This document shows, in pieces, positions 7,683 through 17,025 of a DNA stretch of 64,000 nucleotides. A program made the position numbers and the translations under genes. The stretch lies in NCBI RefSeq assembly GCF_900129495.1, contig NZ_FQVX01000003.1:620001-684000 (forward strand). The letters are read 5' to 3'. Numbering within the stretch: the stretch's first letter is position 1; each line of letters opens with the position of its first letter. The notes under the pieces are model-generated. The model saw only the letters and a program-made list of their open reading frames with translations. It did not search any database and had not been told where the DNA came from. The DNA comes from Geodermatophilus nigrescens. Lineage in GTDB: Bacteria; Actinomycetota; Actinomycetes; Mycobacteriales; Geodermatophilaceae.

Positions 7683-8549
7683 TCAGACCCCCTTGGGATG
7701 CCAGACCGTCTTGGTCTCCAGGAACGGCGTCATCCGGGAGGTGCCGGGGTCGGCGGTCCAGTCCGGCTCCTCGGCGGGCGGGCGCACGACCCGCTTGATG
7801 CTCCCGGCGGCCAGCCGCTCGAGCTCCAGCGCCCGGTCGGCCGGGGCGCCGGTGAGGTCGATGGCGTCGACGTCGTCGTGCTCGGCCAGCCACGGGCCGA
7901 TCTCCCCGGCGTCGCCGGTGAGCAGGTTGACCACCCCGCCCGGGACGTCGCTGGTGGCCAGCACCTCGCCGAGCGTCACCGCCGGCAGCGGCCGCCGGTG
8001 GGAGGTCACGACGACGGCGGTGTTGCCGCCGGCCAGCACCGGCGCCAGCACGCTGACCAGGCCGAGCAGCGAGGACCGCTGCGGCGCCAGCACCGCGACG
8101 ACGCCGGTGGGCTCGGGCAGCGAGAAGTCGAAGAACGGCCCGGCGACCGGGTTCGCGCTGCCGAGGACGGCGGCCAGCTTGTCGGTCCACCCGGCGTACC
8201 AGACCCAGCGGTCGATGGCGGCGTCCACGACGGCCCGCGCCCGCCCCGAGGACACGCCCTCGCCGGCCGCCACCTCCTCGCAGAACTGCGCGTGCCGGCC
8301 CTCCATCACCTCGGCCACCCGGTAGAGCACCTGGCCGCGGTTGTAGGCGGTGGCGCGCGACCACTTCCCGAACGCGCCGCGGGCGGCGACGACGGCGTCG
8401 CGGGCGTCCTTGCGGGAGGCCCACGCGGCGTTGGCGAGGAACGCCCCCCGGGCGTCGGTCACCTCGTAGGTGCGGCCGGACTCCGAGCGGGGGAAGGCCC
8501 CGTTCACGTACAGCTTGTAGGTCTTGCGGACGGCGAGCCGGTCCGACAT
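7683..8549 (-). CDS. Truncated aldehyde-dehydrogenase-family protein (no catalytic domain)
   Basis: Third gene of the deoC operon. Its 288 residues align with the N-terminal coenzyme-binding part of an aldehyde dehydrogenase (KLYVNGAFPRSESG near residue 12, VAVLAPQRSSLLGL, LAGGNTAVVV, DLTGAPADRAL). It then stops with a short tail, FLETKTVWHPKG, and lacks the domain carrying the catalytic cysteine. The intact start, the TGATG junction with the full-length ALDH gene, and my recollection of similar short proteins beside a full ALDH in Streptomyces argue against a pseudogene. A structural or regulatory subunit of a hetero-oligomer with the neighbour is the likely role. Confidence 0.85.
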   Translation of the reverse strand: MSDRLAVRKTYKLYVNGAFPRSESGRTYEVTDARGAFLANAAWASRKDARDAVVAARGAFGKWSRATAYNRGQVLYRVAEVMEGRHAQFCEEVAAGEGVSSGRARAVVDAAIDRWVWYAGWTDKLAAVLGSANPVAGPFFDFSLPEPTGVVAVLAPQRSSLLGLVSVLAPVLAGGNTAVVVTSHRRPLPAVTLGEVLATSDVPGGVVNLLTGDAGEIGPWLAEHDDVDAIDLTGAPADRALELERLAAGSIKRVVRPPAEEPDWTADPGTSRMTPFLETKTVWHPKGV

Positions 8550-10012
8550 CAGTGCGAGGCCCCCTTCAGGTAGGCGGCCAGCCCGTGCCGGCCGCCCTCC
8601 CGGCCGTAGCCGGACTGCTTGTAGCCGCCGAAGGGCGACGTCGGGTCGAACTGGTTGAAGGTGTTGGCCCACACCACGCCGGCGCGCAGCCGGTCGGCGA
8701 TCGCCAGGATCCGCGAGCCCTTCTCCGTCCAGATGCCGGCCGAGAGCCCGTAGGTGGTGTTGTTGGCCTTGGCGACCGCCTCGTCGGGCGTGCGGAAGGT
8801 CATCACGCTGAGCACCGGCCCGAACACCTCGTCGCGGGCGATCCGGTGCGCGGGGGAGACGCCGGTGAACACCGTCGGCGGGAACCAGAAGCCGCGGTCG
8901 GGCAGGTCGCAGGCCGGCTGCCAGCGGTGCGCGCCCTCGGCCTCGCCGACGTCGGACAGCTCCCGGATGCGGGCGAGCTGCTCGGCGGAGTTGATCGCGC
9001 CGATGTCGGTGTTCTTGTCCAGCGGGTCCCCCACGCGCAGCGTGCCGATCCGCCGCTGCAGCGAGGCGATCACCTCGTCGTGCACCGACTCCTGCACCAG
9101 CAGCCGCGAGCCCGCGCAGCAGACGTGGCCCTGGTTGAAGAAGATGCCGCGCACGATGCCCTCGACGGCCTGGTCGATCGGGGCGTCGTCGAAGACGATG
9201 TTCGCCGCCTTGCCGCCGAGCTCCAGCGTGAGCACCTTGCGGGTGCCGGCGACGGCGCGGGCGATCGAGCGGCCCACCTCGGTGGAGCCGGTGAAGGCGA
9301 CCTTGTCGACGTCGTCGTGCTCGACCACCGCGCGGCCGGTGTCGCCGGCGCCGGTGACGACGTTGACCACGCCCGGGGGCAGGTCGGCCTGGCGGCACAC
9401 CTCGGCGAACAGCAGCGCCGTCAGCGGGGTGGTCTCCGCGGGCTTGAGGACGACGGTGTTGCCGGTGGCCAGCGCCGGCGCGACCTTCCACGCCAGCATC
9501 AGCAGCGGGAAGTTCCACGGGATGACCTGGCCGGCCACGCCGTGCGGGCGCGGGTCGGGGCCGAGACCCGCGTGGGCCAGCTTGTCGGCCCAGCCCGCGT
9601 GGTAGAAGAAGTGCGCCGCGGCCAGGGGCACGTCGACGTCGCGGGACTCCCGGATCGGCTTGCCGTTGTCGAGCGACTCCAGGACGGCGAACTCCCGCGC
9701 CCGCTCCTGCAGGATCCGCGCGATCCGGAACAGGTACTTGCCGCGGTCGGCGGGGCGCATCGGCCCCCACACGCGGGTGAACGCCCGGCGCGCGGCCCGC
9801 ACGGCGCGGTCGACGTCGGCCTCGGTGCCCACCGCGACCTCGCTGAGCACCTCCTCGGTGGCCGGGTTGACGGTCTTCATCGACTCGCCGGAGCCGTCGA
9901 CGAACTCGCCGTCGACGAACAGGCCGTAGGAGGGCCGGACGTCGACGATCGAGCGCGACTCGGGTGCGGGGGCGTACTCGAACAGGGGGCCGGGCTGGGC
10001 GGGTGCAGTCAT
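8549..10012 (-). CDS. NAD(P)-dependent aldehyde dehydrogenase
   Basis: Full-length ALDH of 487 residues, oxidising an aldehyde to the acid. It has the coenzyme motif VIPWNFPLLM (163-172), FTGSTEVG (240-247), catalytic glutamate in TLELGG (E264) and catalytic cysteine in NQGHVCCAG (C298). It lies between deoC and the truncated ALDH gene and overlaps both through TGATG junctions, so the three are a coupled operon. DeoC releases acetaldehyde and glyceraldehyde-3-phosphate; oxidation of the acetaldehyde is the obvious job, but that substrate is inferred from context only. Confidence 0.93.
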   Translation of the reverse strand: MTAPAQPGPLFEYAPAPESRSIVDVRPSYGLFVDGEFVDGSGESMKTVNPATEEVLSEVAVGTEADVDRAVRAARRAFTRVWGPMRPADRGKYLFRIARILQERAREFAVLESLDNGKPIRESRDVDVPLAAAHFFYHAGWADKLAHAGLGPDPRPHGVAGQVIPWNFPLLMLAWKVAPALATGNTVVLKPAETTPLTALLFAEVCRQADLPPGVVNVVTGAGDTGRAVVEHDDVDKVAFTGSTEVGRSIARAVAGTRKVLTLELGGKAANIVFDDAPIDQAVEGIVRGIFFNQGHVCCAGSRLLVQESVHDEVIASLQRRIGTLRVGDPLDKNTDIGAINSAEQLARIRELSDVGEAEGAHRWQPACDLPDRGFWFPPTVFTGVSPAHRIARDEVFGPVLSVMTFRTPDEAVAKANNTTYGLSAGIWTEKGSRILAIADRLRAGVVWANTFNQFDPTSPFGGYKQSGYGREGGRHGLAAYLKGASH

Positions 10013-11007
10013 CAGTCGACGCTCACGTGGTCGGGGCCGGAGTAGTGGCCGGTGCGCAGCTTCTGCCGCTGCAGGAGCAGGTCGTTGAGGAGGCTGGAGG
10101 CGCCGAAGCGGAACCAGTCGGGGGACAGCCAGTCGGCGCCGACGGTCTCGTTGACCATCACCAGGTGCTTGACGGCGTCCTTGGTGGTGCGGATGCCGCC
10201 GGCGGGCTTGACGCCGACCTGGGTGCCGGTGGCGGCGCGGAAGTCGCGTACCGCCTCGAGCATCACCAGGCAGACCGGCAGCGTGGCCGCGGGTGAGATC
10301 TTGCCGGTGGAGGTCTTGATGAAGTCGCCGCCGGCGAGCATGGCCAGCCAGGAGGCGCGGCGGGCGTTGTCGAGGGTGACCAGCTCGCCGGTCTCGAGGA
10401 TGACCTTGAGGTGGGCGCTGCCGCACGCCTCCTTGACGGCGACGATCTCCTCGAACACCTCGAGGTAGCGGCCGGCGAGGAACGCGCCGCGGTCGATGAC
10501 CATGTCGATCTCGTCGGCGCCGTTCGCCACGGCGTCGCGGACGTCGGCGAGCTTCACCTCCCGGCTGGCCCGCCCGCTCGGGAACGCGGTGGCCACGGCG
10601 GCGACGTGGATGCCCGTGCCGGCCAGCGCCTCCCGCGCGACGCCGGCGAGGTCGCCGTAGACGCAGACGGCGGCCACCGGCGGGGCGGTGAGGTCGGTCG
10701 GGTCGGGGCGGCGGGCCTTCGCGGCGAGGCTGCGCACCTTGCCGGGGGTGTCGGCGCCCTCGAGCGTGGTGAGGTCGACCATCGAGATGGCGGTGTCGAT
10801 CGCCCACGCCTTGGCGGTGGTCTTGATCGAGCGGGTGCCGAGCGTGGCGGCGCGCTGCTCGGCGCCGACCTGGTCGACGCCGGGCAGCCCGTGCAGGAAG
10901 GCGCGGAGGGCGGCGTCGGACCGGGTCACGTCGTCGAGCGCCGCTCCGGACCCGGGGGTGGGCCGGGTCCCGGCCGCGAGCGTCCCGGGGTCGAGCACGT
11001 GGGTCAT
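10012..11007 (-). CDS. deoC: Deoxyribose-phosphate aldolase
   Basis: Class I aldolase that cleaves 2-deoxyribose-5-phosphate into acetaldehyde and glyceraldehyde-3-phosphate, the last step of deoxynucleoside catabolism. The 331-residue protein contains ADEIDMVID, the Schiff-base lysine motif FIKTSTGK and the second active lysine in [10 protein letters not shown]. It is longer at the N-terminus than E. coli DeoC (about 260 residues), as in actinobacterial members with a helical extension ([25 protein letters not shown] region). ATG 11007 was chosen because GGGAGGA precedes it by about 8 nt. First gene of the deoC-ALDH-ALDH operon, divergent from upp. Confidence 0.94.
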   Translation of the reverse strand: MTHVLDPGTLAAGTRPTPGSGAALDDVTRSDAALRAFLHGLPGVDQVGAEQRAATLGTRSIKTTAKAWAIDTAISMVDLTTLEGADTPGKVRSLAAKARRPDPTDLTAPPVAAVCVYGDLAGVAREALAGTGIHVAAVATAFPSGRASREVKLADVRDAVANGADEIDMVIDRGAFLAGRYLEVFEEIVAVKEACGSAHLKVILETGELVTLDNARRASWLAMLAGGDFIKTSTGKISPAATLPVCLVMLEAVRDFRAATGTQVGVKPAGGIRTTKDAVKHLVMVNETVGADWLSPDWFRFGASSLLNDLLLQRQKLRTGHYSGPDHVSVD

Positions 11008-11101
11008 GCGCCCATCCTCCCAGTGCGGCGGGCCGCCCCGGGACCGCGGTTCCCCCGTGCGGGGAGGGGTCCCCGTTCCGCGCCGTCGCCCCCTGGGCGC
11101 G

Positions 11102-11112
11102 ACCGTTACGGT
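11102..11112 (+). promoter_or_regulatory. upp -10 box inside the palindrome ACCGTTACGGT
   Basis: TACGGT (11107-11112) matches TANNNT and ends 7 nt before the upp GTG, predicting leaderless transcription. It lies within the 11-bp palindrome ACCGTTACGGT, so a regulator could occlude the promoter. The same 11-mer occurs at 41736-41746, upstream of the serine hydrolase gene. Confidence 0.5.
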
Positions 11113-11119
11113 GGCGCCC

Positions 11120-11743
11120 GTGCAGCTGACCGTCGTCGACCACCCGCTCGCCCGGGCCCGGCTCTCGCGCATGCGCGACGAGCGGACCGACAACGCCGCC
11201 TTCCGGGCGGCGCTGCGGGAGCTGACCCAGATGCTGGTCTACGAGGCCACCCGTGACCTCGAGGTGGCCGAGGAGCCGATCACCACCCCGGTCACCGAGA
11301 CCACCGGCTACCGGTTGGCGTCGCCGCCGCTGATCGTGCCGGTGCTGCGCGCGGGCCTCGGGATGGCCGACACCGCGCACGGGATGCTGCCCGAGTCGCA
11401 GATGGGCTTCGTGGGCCTGGCCCGCAACGAGCAGACCTTCCAGCCCGAGGCCTACATGGCCTCGCTGCCGGAGTCGCTGGTCGGCCGGCACGTGTTCGTC
11501 CTCGACCCGATGCTGGCCACCGGCGGTTCGCTGGTGCACTGCTGCACGCTGCTCACCGACCGCGGCGCCACCGAGATCACCGTGCTGTGCACGCTCGCCG
11601 CCCCGGCGGGCCTGGAGCGGCTGGAGCAGAGCGGGCTCCCGCTGCGGGTGTTCACCGCCAGCGTCGACGAGGGCCTCAACGACCAGGCCTACATCGTCCC
11701 CGGCCTCGGCGACGCCGGCGACCGCCAGTTCGGCGCCGTCTGA
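11120..11743 (+). CDS. upp: Uracil phosphoribosyltransferase
   Basis: Converts uracil and PRPP to UMP in pyrimidine salvage. The 207-residue protein has the typical length and motifs: an N-terminal [24 protein letters not shown], the PRPP loop [13 protein letters not shown] and the C-terminal [11 protein letters not shown] uracil-binding stretch. GTG 11120 is supported by the -10 box 7 nt upstream and the absence of a Shine-Dalgarno sequence. It stands divergent from the deoC operon and is followed after 2 nt by an oxidoreductase gene, which it probably co-transcribes. Confidence 0.96.
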   Translation: MQLTVVDHPLARARLSRMRDERTDNAAFRAALRELTQMLVYEATRDLEVAEEPITTPVTETTGYRLASPPLIVPVLRAGLGMADTAHGMLPESQMGFVGLARNEQTFQPEAYMASLPESLVGRHVFVLDPMLATGGSLVHCCTLLTDRGATEITVLCTLAAPAGLERLEQSGLPLRVFTASVDEGLNDQAYIVPGLGDAGDRQFGAV

Positions 11744-11745
11744 CC

Positions 11746-12639
11746 ATGCGGTTCGCCGTCCTGGGCACCGGTCACTGGGCCCGCACCGTCCACGCCGCGG
11801 CGATCGCGGCGCACCCCACCGCGGAGCTCGCCGGCATCTGGGGTCGCGACGCGGAGAAGGCCGCCGCCGTCGGCGCCGAGTTCGACGTCCCCGGCACCTC
11901 CGACCTCGCCGCGCTGCTCGAGCAGGTCGACGCCGTCGCCGTCGCCGTGCCGCCCGACGTCCAGGTGCCGCTGGCCGAGCAGGCCGCCGCCGCGGGCCGG
12001 CACCTGCTGCTGGAGAAGCCGATCGGGCTCACCACGGCCGACGCCGACCGGGTGGTGACCGCGGTCCGGTCCGCCGGCGTCGCCTCGGTCGTGTTCTTCA
12101 CCTTCCGCTTCCAGGCCGCGACGACGACCTGGCTCGGGCAGGCCGCGCGCACCCGGCTCGCCGGCGGCGCCGCGTCGTGGCTGAGCGCCCTGGCCGGCAG
12201 CCCCTTCGACTCCGCCTGGCGCCGCGAGCACGGCGCGCTGTGGGACATCGGCCCGCACGCGCTGTCGCTGCTGGTGCCGGCACTGGGACCGGTGGCGTCG
12301 GTGCAGGCGGGCGCCGGCGCCGGGGACACGGTGCACCTGGTGCTGCAGCACGCGACGCCGGGCGTCGCCTCCACCGTCACGCTGTCGCACACCGTGGCGC
12401 CCCTGGCCACCGGCATCGAGTTCTCCGTGCACGGCGACGCCGGCCGGCTGGTGCTGCTGCCCGACACCGAGAGCGCCGTCGAGTCGCTGTCGGCGGCGGT
12501 CGACCAGCTGCAGGCCGCGGCGCTCACCGGCGGCGACCACCCGTGCGACGTCGGCTTCGGCCGCGACGTCGTCGTGGTGCTCGAGACTGCCGAGCGGGCG
12601 CTCGCGTCCGGCTGCCGGGAGCTCGTCCCGACCGCCTAG
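11746..12639 (+). CDS. Gfo/Idh/MocA-family oxidoreductase
   Basis: NAD(P)-dependent oxidoreductase of 297 residues; substrate unknown, probably a sugar or cyclitol derivative. It has the Rossmann glycine motif GTGHWA (7-12), the VAVPPDV strand, and the EKPIGL motif with the catalytic lysine conserved in the family. The segment WRREHGALWDIGPHAL contains the ..DIGPH.. motif typical of Gfo/Idh C-terminal domains. ATG 11746 lies 2 nt after the upp stop, so it is probably read from the upp promoter. It is somewhat shorter than typical members (330-350 residues). Confidence 0.9.
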   Translation: MRFAVLGTGHWARTVHAAAIAAHPTAELAGIWGRDAEKAAAVGAEFDVPGTSDLAALLEQVDAVAVAVPPDVQVPLAEQAAAAGRHLLLEKPIGLTTADADRVVTAVRSAGVASVVFFTFRFQAATTTWLGQAARTRLAGGAASWLSALAGSPFDSAWRREHGALWDIGPHALSLLVPALGPVASVQAGAGAGDTVHLVLQHATPGVASTVTLSHTVAPLATGIEFSVHGDAGRLVLLPDTESAVESLSAAVDQLQAAALTGGDHPCDVGFGRDVVVVLETAERALASGCRELVPTA

Positions 12640-12757
12640 CGGCGCGCTTGCGGCGGAGGTGCAGCCGCGCCCAACCGCGGGCCAAGCGGCCGCCGCCATC
12701 GTCTCCCCCGACGACAGGGAGCCCCGGGCACCGGGGCCGGACAGGGGAGACACCTCC

Positions 12758-13270
12758 ATGAGCGAGTACGCCCACGGCTACGGCCACCAGACCACGTACG
12801 GCAACGGCTACGGCGCCCGCCCGCCGGCGTACCAGGACCAGGGCAGCTGGTACGTCCGCCGCGGCCGGATCGACCGGCGCACCTACTGGCTGCACTACGC
12901 GCTGCCGCTGTGGGCGGCGAGCATCGCCGCGATCGTCGCGGACATCGCGCTCGGCCTGGCCTGGTACTCCACGAGCTACCAGTCCTACGGCTACGACTAC
13001 TACAGCGCCGACGTCAGCTTCTCCGGCGGGCCGATCACGCTGCTGGTCTCGCTGGCGCTGTTCGCGCCGTCGGTCAGCGCGGCGGTCACCCGGCTGCACG
13101 ACACCGGCCGCTCCGGCTGGTTCCTGCTGTGGGGCCTGGTGCCGATCGCCGGCCCGATCGTGCTGTTCGTGGTGGTCGGCTGCCTGCCCGGCGAGCCGGG
13201 TGCCAACCAGTACGGCGGCGCCGGCGGCGCCCGCCCGGCGCGGCGGGAGCCCCTGCTCGCGAACTGGTGA
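12758..13270 (+). CDS. DUF805-family membrane protein
   Basis: Small inner-membrane protein of 170 residues. The N-terminal ~40 residues are Gly/Tyr-rich, followed by GRIDRRTYWLHYALPL, a conserved DUF805 opening, and three or four hydrophobic segments (AASIAAIVADIALGL, ITLLVSLALFAPSVSA, GWFLLWGLVPIAGPI). The family motif RLHDTGRSGWF is present, as is the C-terminal PGEPGANQYG typical of these proteins. ATG 12758 is preceded by AGGGGAGA. Function of the family is not established; no operon partner is clear. Confidence 0.85.
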   Translation: MSEYAHGYGHQTTYGNGYGARPPAYQDQGSWYVRRGRIDRRTYWLHYALPLWAASIAAIVADIALGLAWYSTSYQSYGYDYYSADVSFSGGPITLLVSLALFAPSVSAAVTRLHDTGRSGWFLLWGLVPIAGPIVLFVVVGCLPGEPGANQYGGAGGARPARREPLLANW

Positions 13271-13302
13271 AACCGGTTGACCCCGTCGGCCAGCCTGGAG
13301 AG

Positions 13303-13848
13303 GTGCGACTCACCTTCTCCCGGCTGGCCGACCGGCGTCCGGTGGAGACCGTCGTCGAGCGGGACGACGGCGTGGTCTTCGCGATGCGCGGCGCCGGCGG
13401 GGGGTCGGACCTGCCGCACGACCTGGTGCACGCGCTGGTGGAGACCGAGCTCGGGATGGCCGACGGGATCTGGGGCTGCGTGGCCGACGGCGTCGTCTGG
13501 GGCAGCATGCGGCACGTGAGCGGCCGCCAGCCGCCGCACGCGGCCGAGCGCTCGGCGCGGCTCAAGCGGGAGCGGGCCGCGGCGATCCAGCGGGCCGAGG
13601 GGGTGGCCGACCTGGTGGCCCGCAGCGCCCGCGGCGCGCAGGTGCTGCCCGGCGAGGCCGCGGGCCTGGGCCTGCCGCCGGACCGGCTCGCCGCCGCGGC
13701 GGACGCGCTGGCCGACGCCGGGCGGCGCTGGCGCGCGCTGCCGGTGGGGGAGACCTGGACGCTGGACTGGCGCCCGCTGGTCAGCAGCCGAGGGCGTCCG
13801 CCAGCTCCTCCAGCGAGCCGACCGAGAGGTCGGCGGCGGGGTCGGTGA
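13303..13848 (+). CDS. Conserved hypothetical actinobacterial protein
   Basis: A 181-residue soluble protein that I can place only as a conserved hypothetical: it opens with RLTFSRLADR, has the run VERDDGVVFAM, then LPHDLVHALVETELGM and FW-type segments ending in WTLDWRPL. The GTG start lies 6 nt after CAGCCT (xANNNT), so a leaderless transcript is possible. Its 3' end overlaps the convergent HAD gene by 68 bp (13781-13848); the residues encoded in the overlap are Arg/Pro-rich and look like read-through tail rather than fold. No function is assigned. Confidence 0.7.
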   Translation: MRLTFSRLADRRPVETVVERDDGVVFAMRGAGGGSDLPHDLVHALVETELGMADGIWGCVADGVVWGSMRHVSGRQPPHAAERSARLKRERAAAIQRAEGVADLVARSARGAQVLPGEAAGLGLPPDRLAAAADALADAGRRWRALPVGETWTLDWRPLVSSRGRPPAPPASRPRGRRRGR

Positions 13849-14473
13849 CCGGCGGCACCGGGTCGCCGCCGAACTCGGCGGGCCGGTGCACGTACGCCGT
13901 GCGCAGGCCCCGCTCCCGGGCGGCCGCGAGGTCGTCGACGTGCGCGGCCACCAGGCACACCCGCGACGGCGGCAGCGCCAGGAACCGCGGCGCGGAGTCG
14001 TACACCTCCGGGTCGGGCTTGTAGCGGCCGACGACCTCCGCGCCGAGCACCGTGTCCCACGGCAGCCCGCCGTGCCGGGCGAGGTCCACCTGCAGCCGGA
14101 CGCCGCCGTTGGACAGCGGCGCGAGCAGGTGCCGGCGGCGCAGCCGGGCGAGCCCGGGCACGGAGTCCGGCCACGGGTCGAGCCGGTGCCAGGCCAGCAC
14201 GAGCTCGCCGGCCACGTCGTCGGCGACCGGGCCCCCACCCACCTCGGCGAGCGCGGCCGGCAGCGACTCCCGGTGCAGCGCGTCCAGCGGCACGAACGGC
14301 CGCCGGCCGGAGCGCACCTCCTCCATCGAGGGCTGGTAGCGCGCCCGCCAGGCGTCGGCGAAGGCCGCGGCGTCGACGTCCGGCCCGAGCAGCCGCGCCG
14401 CCTCGCGGGCGACGCCGGCGCGCCAGTCGACGACGGTGCCGAAGACGTCGAAGACCAGCGCGCCGGCGTCCAC
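13781..14473 (-). CDS. HAD-superfamily hydrolase, haloacid dehalogenase type II
   Basis: A 230-residue HAD hydrolase resembling (S)-2-haloacid dehalogenases. The nucleophile motif VFDVFGTVVDW (D9) is at the N-terminus; LAPLSNGG carries the motif II serine/asparagine; YKPDPEVY carries the motif III lysine; and the usual C-terminal VAAHVDDLAAAR matches the family's VAAHxxDL motif. GTG start at 14473 lies 2 nt before the end of the upstream mutase gene, so it is the distal gene of a punA-mutase-HAD unit. Natural substrate unknown; a phosphatase role is also possible. Confidence 0.88.
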   Translation of the reverse strand: MDAGALVFDVFGTVVDWRAGVAREAARLLGPDVDAAAFADAWRARYQPSMEEVRSGRRPFVPLDALHRESLPAALAEVGGGPVADDVAGELVLAWHRLDPWPDSVPGLARLRRRHLLAPLSNGGVRLQVDLARHGGLPWDTVLGAEVVGRYKPDPEVYDSAPRFLALPPSRVCLVAAHVDDLAAARERGLRTAYVHRPAEFGGDPVPPVTDPAADLSVGSLEELADALGC

Positions 14474-14475
14474 GG

Positions 14476-16101
14476 CTACAGCCCCAGCGCGTGCGCCATC
14501 TCGCCGCGCAGCTGGTCGAGCTCGTCCTCGCCGCGGCCGCGGGCGGCGATGATCCCGGCGTCGTCGTGCACCGGCACCACCGTCTCCAGGTAGGCCTTGA
14601 GCTTCGGCTCGGTGCCGCTGGGCCGCACGATCACGCGGACCCCGTCGCCGAGCAGCCGGACGGCGTCGACGGGCGGGTCCTCGGCCAGCAGGTCGGTCGC
14701 GGTGACCGGCCGGCCGAGCAGCCGCTGCGGCGGGTCCGCGCGCAGCCGCTCCATGGCGCCGGAGATGAGCGACAGGTCCTCGACCCGCACCGACAGCTGG
14801 CCGGTGGCGAACAGCCCGTGCTCGCGGGCCAGCTCGTCGAGCCGGTCGACCAGCGTGCGCCCGGTGGCCTTGAGCTCCGCGGCCAGCAGCGCGACGGCGA
14901 GGGCCGCGGAGATGCCGTCCTTGTCGCGGGCGACGTCGGGGGTGACCGCGTAGCCCAGCGCCTCCTCATAGCCGAACACCAGCGGCTCGGCGTCGGTGCC
15001 CGCCCGGATGATCCACTTGAACCCGGTCGGCGTCTCGGCGGACCGGACGCCGTGCGCCTGCGCCAGCGCGTGCATCAGCGAGCCGCTGACCAGCGAGGAC
15101 GCGTACGTCCCCCGCACGCCGCGGCGCAGCAGCCAGTCGGCGAGCAGCGCCCCGACCTCGTCGCCGGTGAGCTGGCGGCCGTCGACCACCACCGAGCAGC
15201 GGTCGGCGTCGGGGTCCTCGGCGATGCCGACGGTGGCGCCCACGCGGGAGGACAGGTCCTGCAGCAGGTCGACCGCGCCGGGCTCCTCCGGGTTGGGGAA
15301 GGCGACGGTCGGGAACGCCGGGTCCGGCGCGTCCTGCTCGGGCACGCTCACCAGGGGCCCGAACCCGGCGGCGGCGAACACCGCGCGCGTGGTGGCCGCG
15401 CCGACGCCGTGCATCGCGGTGTAGGCCACCGTCAGGCCCTGCCGCACGATCGCCGGCACCTGCGCCGGGTCGAGCGCCAACACCACCGCGGCCACGTACC
15501 CGGCCTCCACCTCGTCGCCGAGGGTGGTCCAGCCGTCGGCGGTGGGCACCTCGCGGGCCGGCCCGACCGCGGCGATCGCGGCCTCGATCTCCCGGTCGGC
15601 CGGCGGCACGAGCTGGGCGCCGTCGGCGAGGTAGACCTTGTAGCCGTTGTCCTGCGGCGGGTTGTGGCTGGCGGTGACCATCACGCCGGCCACGCAGCCC
15701 AGGGAGCGGACCGCCGAGGACAGCACCGGGGTGGGCAGCGGCCGGGGCAGCACCGACACGGCGAACCCGGCGGCGGTGAGCACTGCGGCGGTGACCCGGG
15801 CGAACTCGTCGGAGCGGCGACGCGCGTCGAACCCGACGACGACGCCCCCGCCGGCGTGCCCGTTCGCCGTCAGCCAGGCGCCCAGCCCCGCGGCGGCCCG
15901 GGTGACGACGGCCGCGTTCATGCCGGCGGGCCCGGCGCGCAGCGGGCCGCGCAGCCCGGCGGTGCCGAAGGTCAGCGGCCCGGCGAAGCGGCGCTCGAGC
16001 TCGGCGTCGTCCCCGGCCGCGAGCAGGGACTCGATCTCGGCGCGGTCGCCGTCGTGCGGGTCGGCGGCCGCCCAGGCCTGCGCCTGCTCCAGCAGGGTCA
16101 C
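14476..16101 (-). CDS. pmmB: Phosphomannomutase/phosphoglucomutase-family mutase (PmmB-like)
   Basis: Alpha-D-phosphohexomutase of 541 residues. It has the early FGTAGLRG motif, catalytic phosphoserine loop [14 protein letters not shown], metal loop EDPDADRC, the sugar-specificity loop FGYEEALG and the phosphate-binding [10 protein letters not shown]. It sits between punA (GTGA overlap) and a HAD gene. Next to a nucleoside phosphorylase it may act as a phosphopentomutase, turning (deoxy)ribose-1-phosphate into the 5-phosphate for DeoC; actinobacterial genes in this position are usually labelled pmmB. Family certain, substrate inferred. Confidence 0.9.
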   Translation of the reverse strand: MTLLEQAQAWAAADPHDGDRAEIESLLAAGDDAELERRFAGPLTFGTAGLRGPLRAGPAGMNAAVVTRAAAGLGAWLTANGHAGGGVVVGFDARRRSDEFARVTAAVLTAAGFAVSVLPRPLPTPVLSSAVRSLGCVAGVMVTASHNPPQDNGYKVYLADGAQLVPPADREIEAAIAAVGPAREVPTADGWTTLGDEVEAGYVAAVVLALDPAQVPAIVRQGLTVAYTAMHGVGAATTRAVFAAAGFGPLVSVPEQDAPDPAFPTVAFPNPEEPGAVDLLQDLSSRVGATVGIAEDPDADRCSVVVDGRQLTGDEVGALLADWLLRRGVRGTYASSLVSGSLMHALAQAHGVRSAETPTGFKWIIRAGTDAEPLVFGYEEALGYAVTPDVARDKDGISAALAVALLAAELKATGRTLVDRLDELAREHGLFATGQLSVRVEDLSLISGAMERLRADPPQRLLGRPVTATDLLAEDPPVDAVRLLGDGVRVIVRPSGTEPKLKAYLETVVPVHDDAGIIAARGRGEDELDQLRGEMAHALGL

Positions 16102-16904
16102 GGCAGCCGGCCGATGAGCTCGACGAGGGTCCGGCCCAGCCGGCCCGCCGCGGCCCGGCCGGCCGCGAGCACCTCGGCGTGGTCGAGCTTCTCGCCGGTG
16201 ATGCCGGCCGCGGCGTTGGTGACCATCGACAGCCCGAGCACCTCCGCCCCGGCGGCGCGCGCGGCGATCGCCTCCAGCCCGGTGGACATGCCGACGAGGT
16301 CGGCGCCGAGCGTGCGCAGCATGCGGATCTCGGCCGGCGTCTCGTAGTGCGGGCCGGGCAGCTGGGCGTACACGCCCTCGGTGAGCTCGGGGTCGATCTC
16401 GCGGGCCAGCGCGCGCAGGCGGGAGGAGTAGAGGTCGGTGAGGTCGACGAAGTCGGCGCCGACCAGCGGCGAGCGGGCGGTCAGGTTGAGGTGGTCGCTG
16501 ATCAGCACGGCCTGGCCCACCCGGTGCTGCGGGTCCAGCCCGCCGGCGGCGTTGGTCAGCACGACCGTGCGCACACCGGCCGCGGCCGCGGTGCGCACGC
16601 CGTGCACGACCGGCTCGACGCCGCGGCCCTCGTAGAGGTGGGTGCGGCCGAGGAACAGCAGCACCCGCCGCTCGCCGGCGCGCACCGAGCGCACCTCGCC
16701 GCCGTGGCCGACCGCCGTCGGCGCGGCGAAGCCGGGCAGGTCGCCGATGCGGACGGTGGCCGCCGGCTCGCCGAAGGCGTCGGCCGCCGGGGCCCAGCCC
16801 GAGCCCATGACGACGGCGACGTCGTGGCCGCCGCCCAGGGCGTCGGTCAGCGCGGTCGCGGCGGTGGCGGCCAGGGCCGCGGGGTCGGAGGTGCTCTCGC
16901 TCAC
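16098..16904 (-). CDS. punA: Purine nucleoside phosphorylase (trimeric PNP-II type)
   Basis: Phosphorolysis of (deoxy)inosine and (deoxy)guanosine to base plus pentose-1-phosphate. The 268-residue protein has VVMGSGW (phosphate site), [17 protein letters not shown], the [14 protein letters not shown] active-site stretch and GMSTGLEA, plus VTNAAAGI near the end, all features of the trimeric mammalian-type PNP. First gene of the punA-pmmB-HAD unit. GTG 16904 is 6 nt downstream of a TAGCGT -10 box on the minus strand and has no Shine-Dalgarno sequence, predicting a leaderless mRNA. Confidence 0.94.
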   Translation of the reverse strand: MSESTSDPAALAATAATALTDALGGGHDVAVVMGSGWAPAADAFGEPAATVRIGDLPGFAAPTAVGHGGEVRSVRAGERRVLLFLGRTHLYEGRGVEPVVHGVRTAAAAGVRTVVLTNAAGGLDPQHRVGQAVLISDHLNLTARSPLVGADFVDLTDLYSSRLRALAREIDPELTEGVYAQLPGPHYETPAEIRMLRTLGADLVGMSTGLEAIAARAAGAEVLGLSMVTNAAAGITGEKLDHAEVLAAGRAAAGRLGRTLVELIGRLP

Positions 16905-16910
16905 CGGGCG

Positions 16911-16916
16911 ACGCTA
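16911..16916 (-). promoter_or_regulatory. -10 box of punA
   Basis: On the minus strand TAGCGT is followed by 6 nt and the punA GTG. It matches the TANNNT-N6-GTG leaderless arrangement seen repeatedly in this window. Confidence 0.55.
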
Positions 16917-17013
16917 ACCCAGCCCGCCGGGGCGGTCGCGGGCTCCGGGGCGGCGCACCCGCCCCATCCGTCCCGCGGAGGGCGTGTCGCCGACGGGCCG
17001 GGGGAGGCGTCCG

Positions 17014-17019
17014 CACCAT
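17014..17019 (+). promoter_or_regulatory. Putative -10 box of the first M16-like gene
   Basis: CACCAT (xANNNT) lies 6 nt before GTG 17026. The paralogue at 19996 has GACGAT in the identical position, followed by the almost identical GGCCG(C/T)GTGCAG, so the promoter seems to have been duplicated with the gene. Confidence 0.35.
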
Positions 17020-17025
17020 GGCCGC

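Noticed and set aside
7683-8549. Truncated ALDH gene as a frameshifted pseudogene
   Set aside because: No remaining C-terminal ALDH half is found downstream, the start and operon overlap are intact, and the protein ends in a specific tail.
13781-13848. 68-bp overlap of convergent genes as evidence that one gene is false
   Set aside because: Both proteins have recognisable cores outside the overlap; only a low-complexity tail of the plus-strand protein lies in it.
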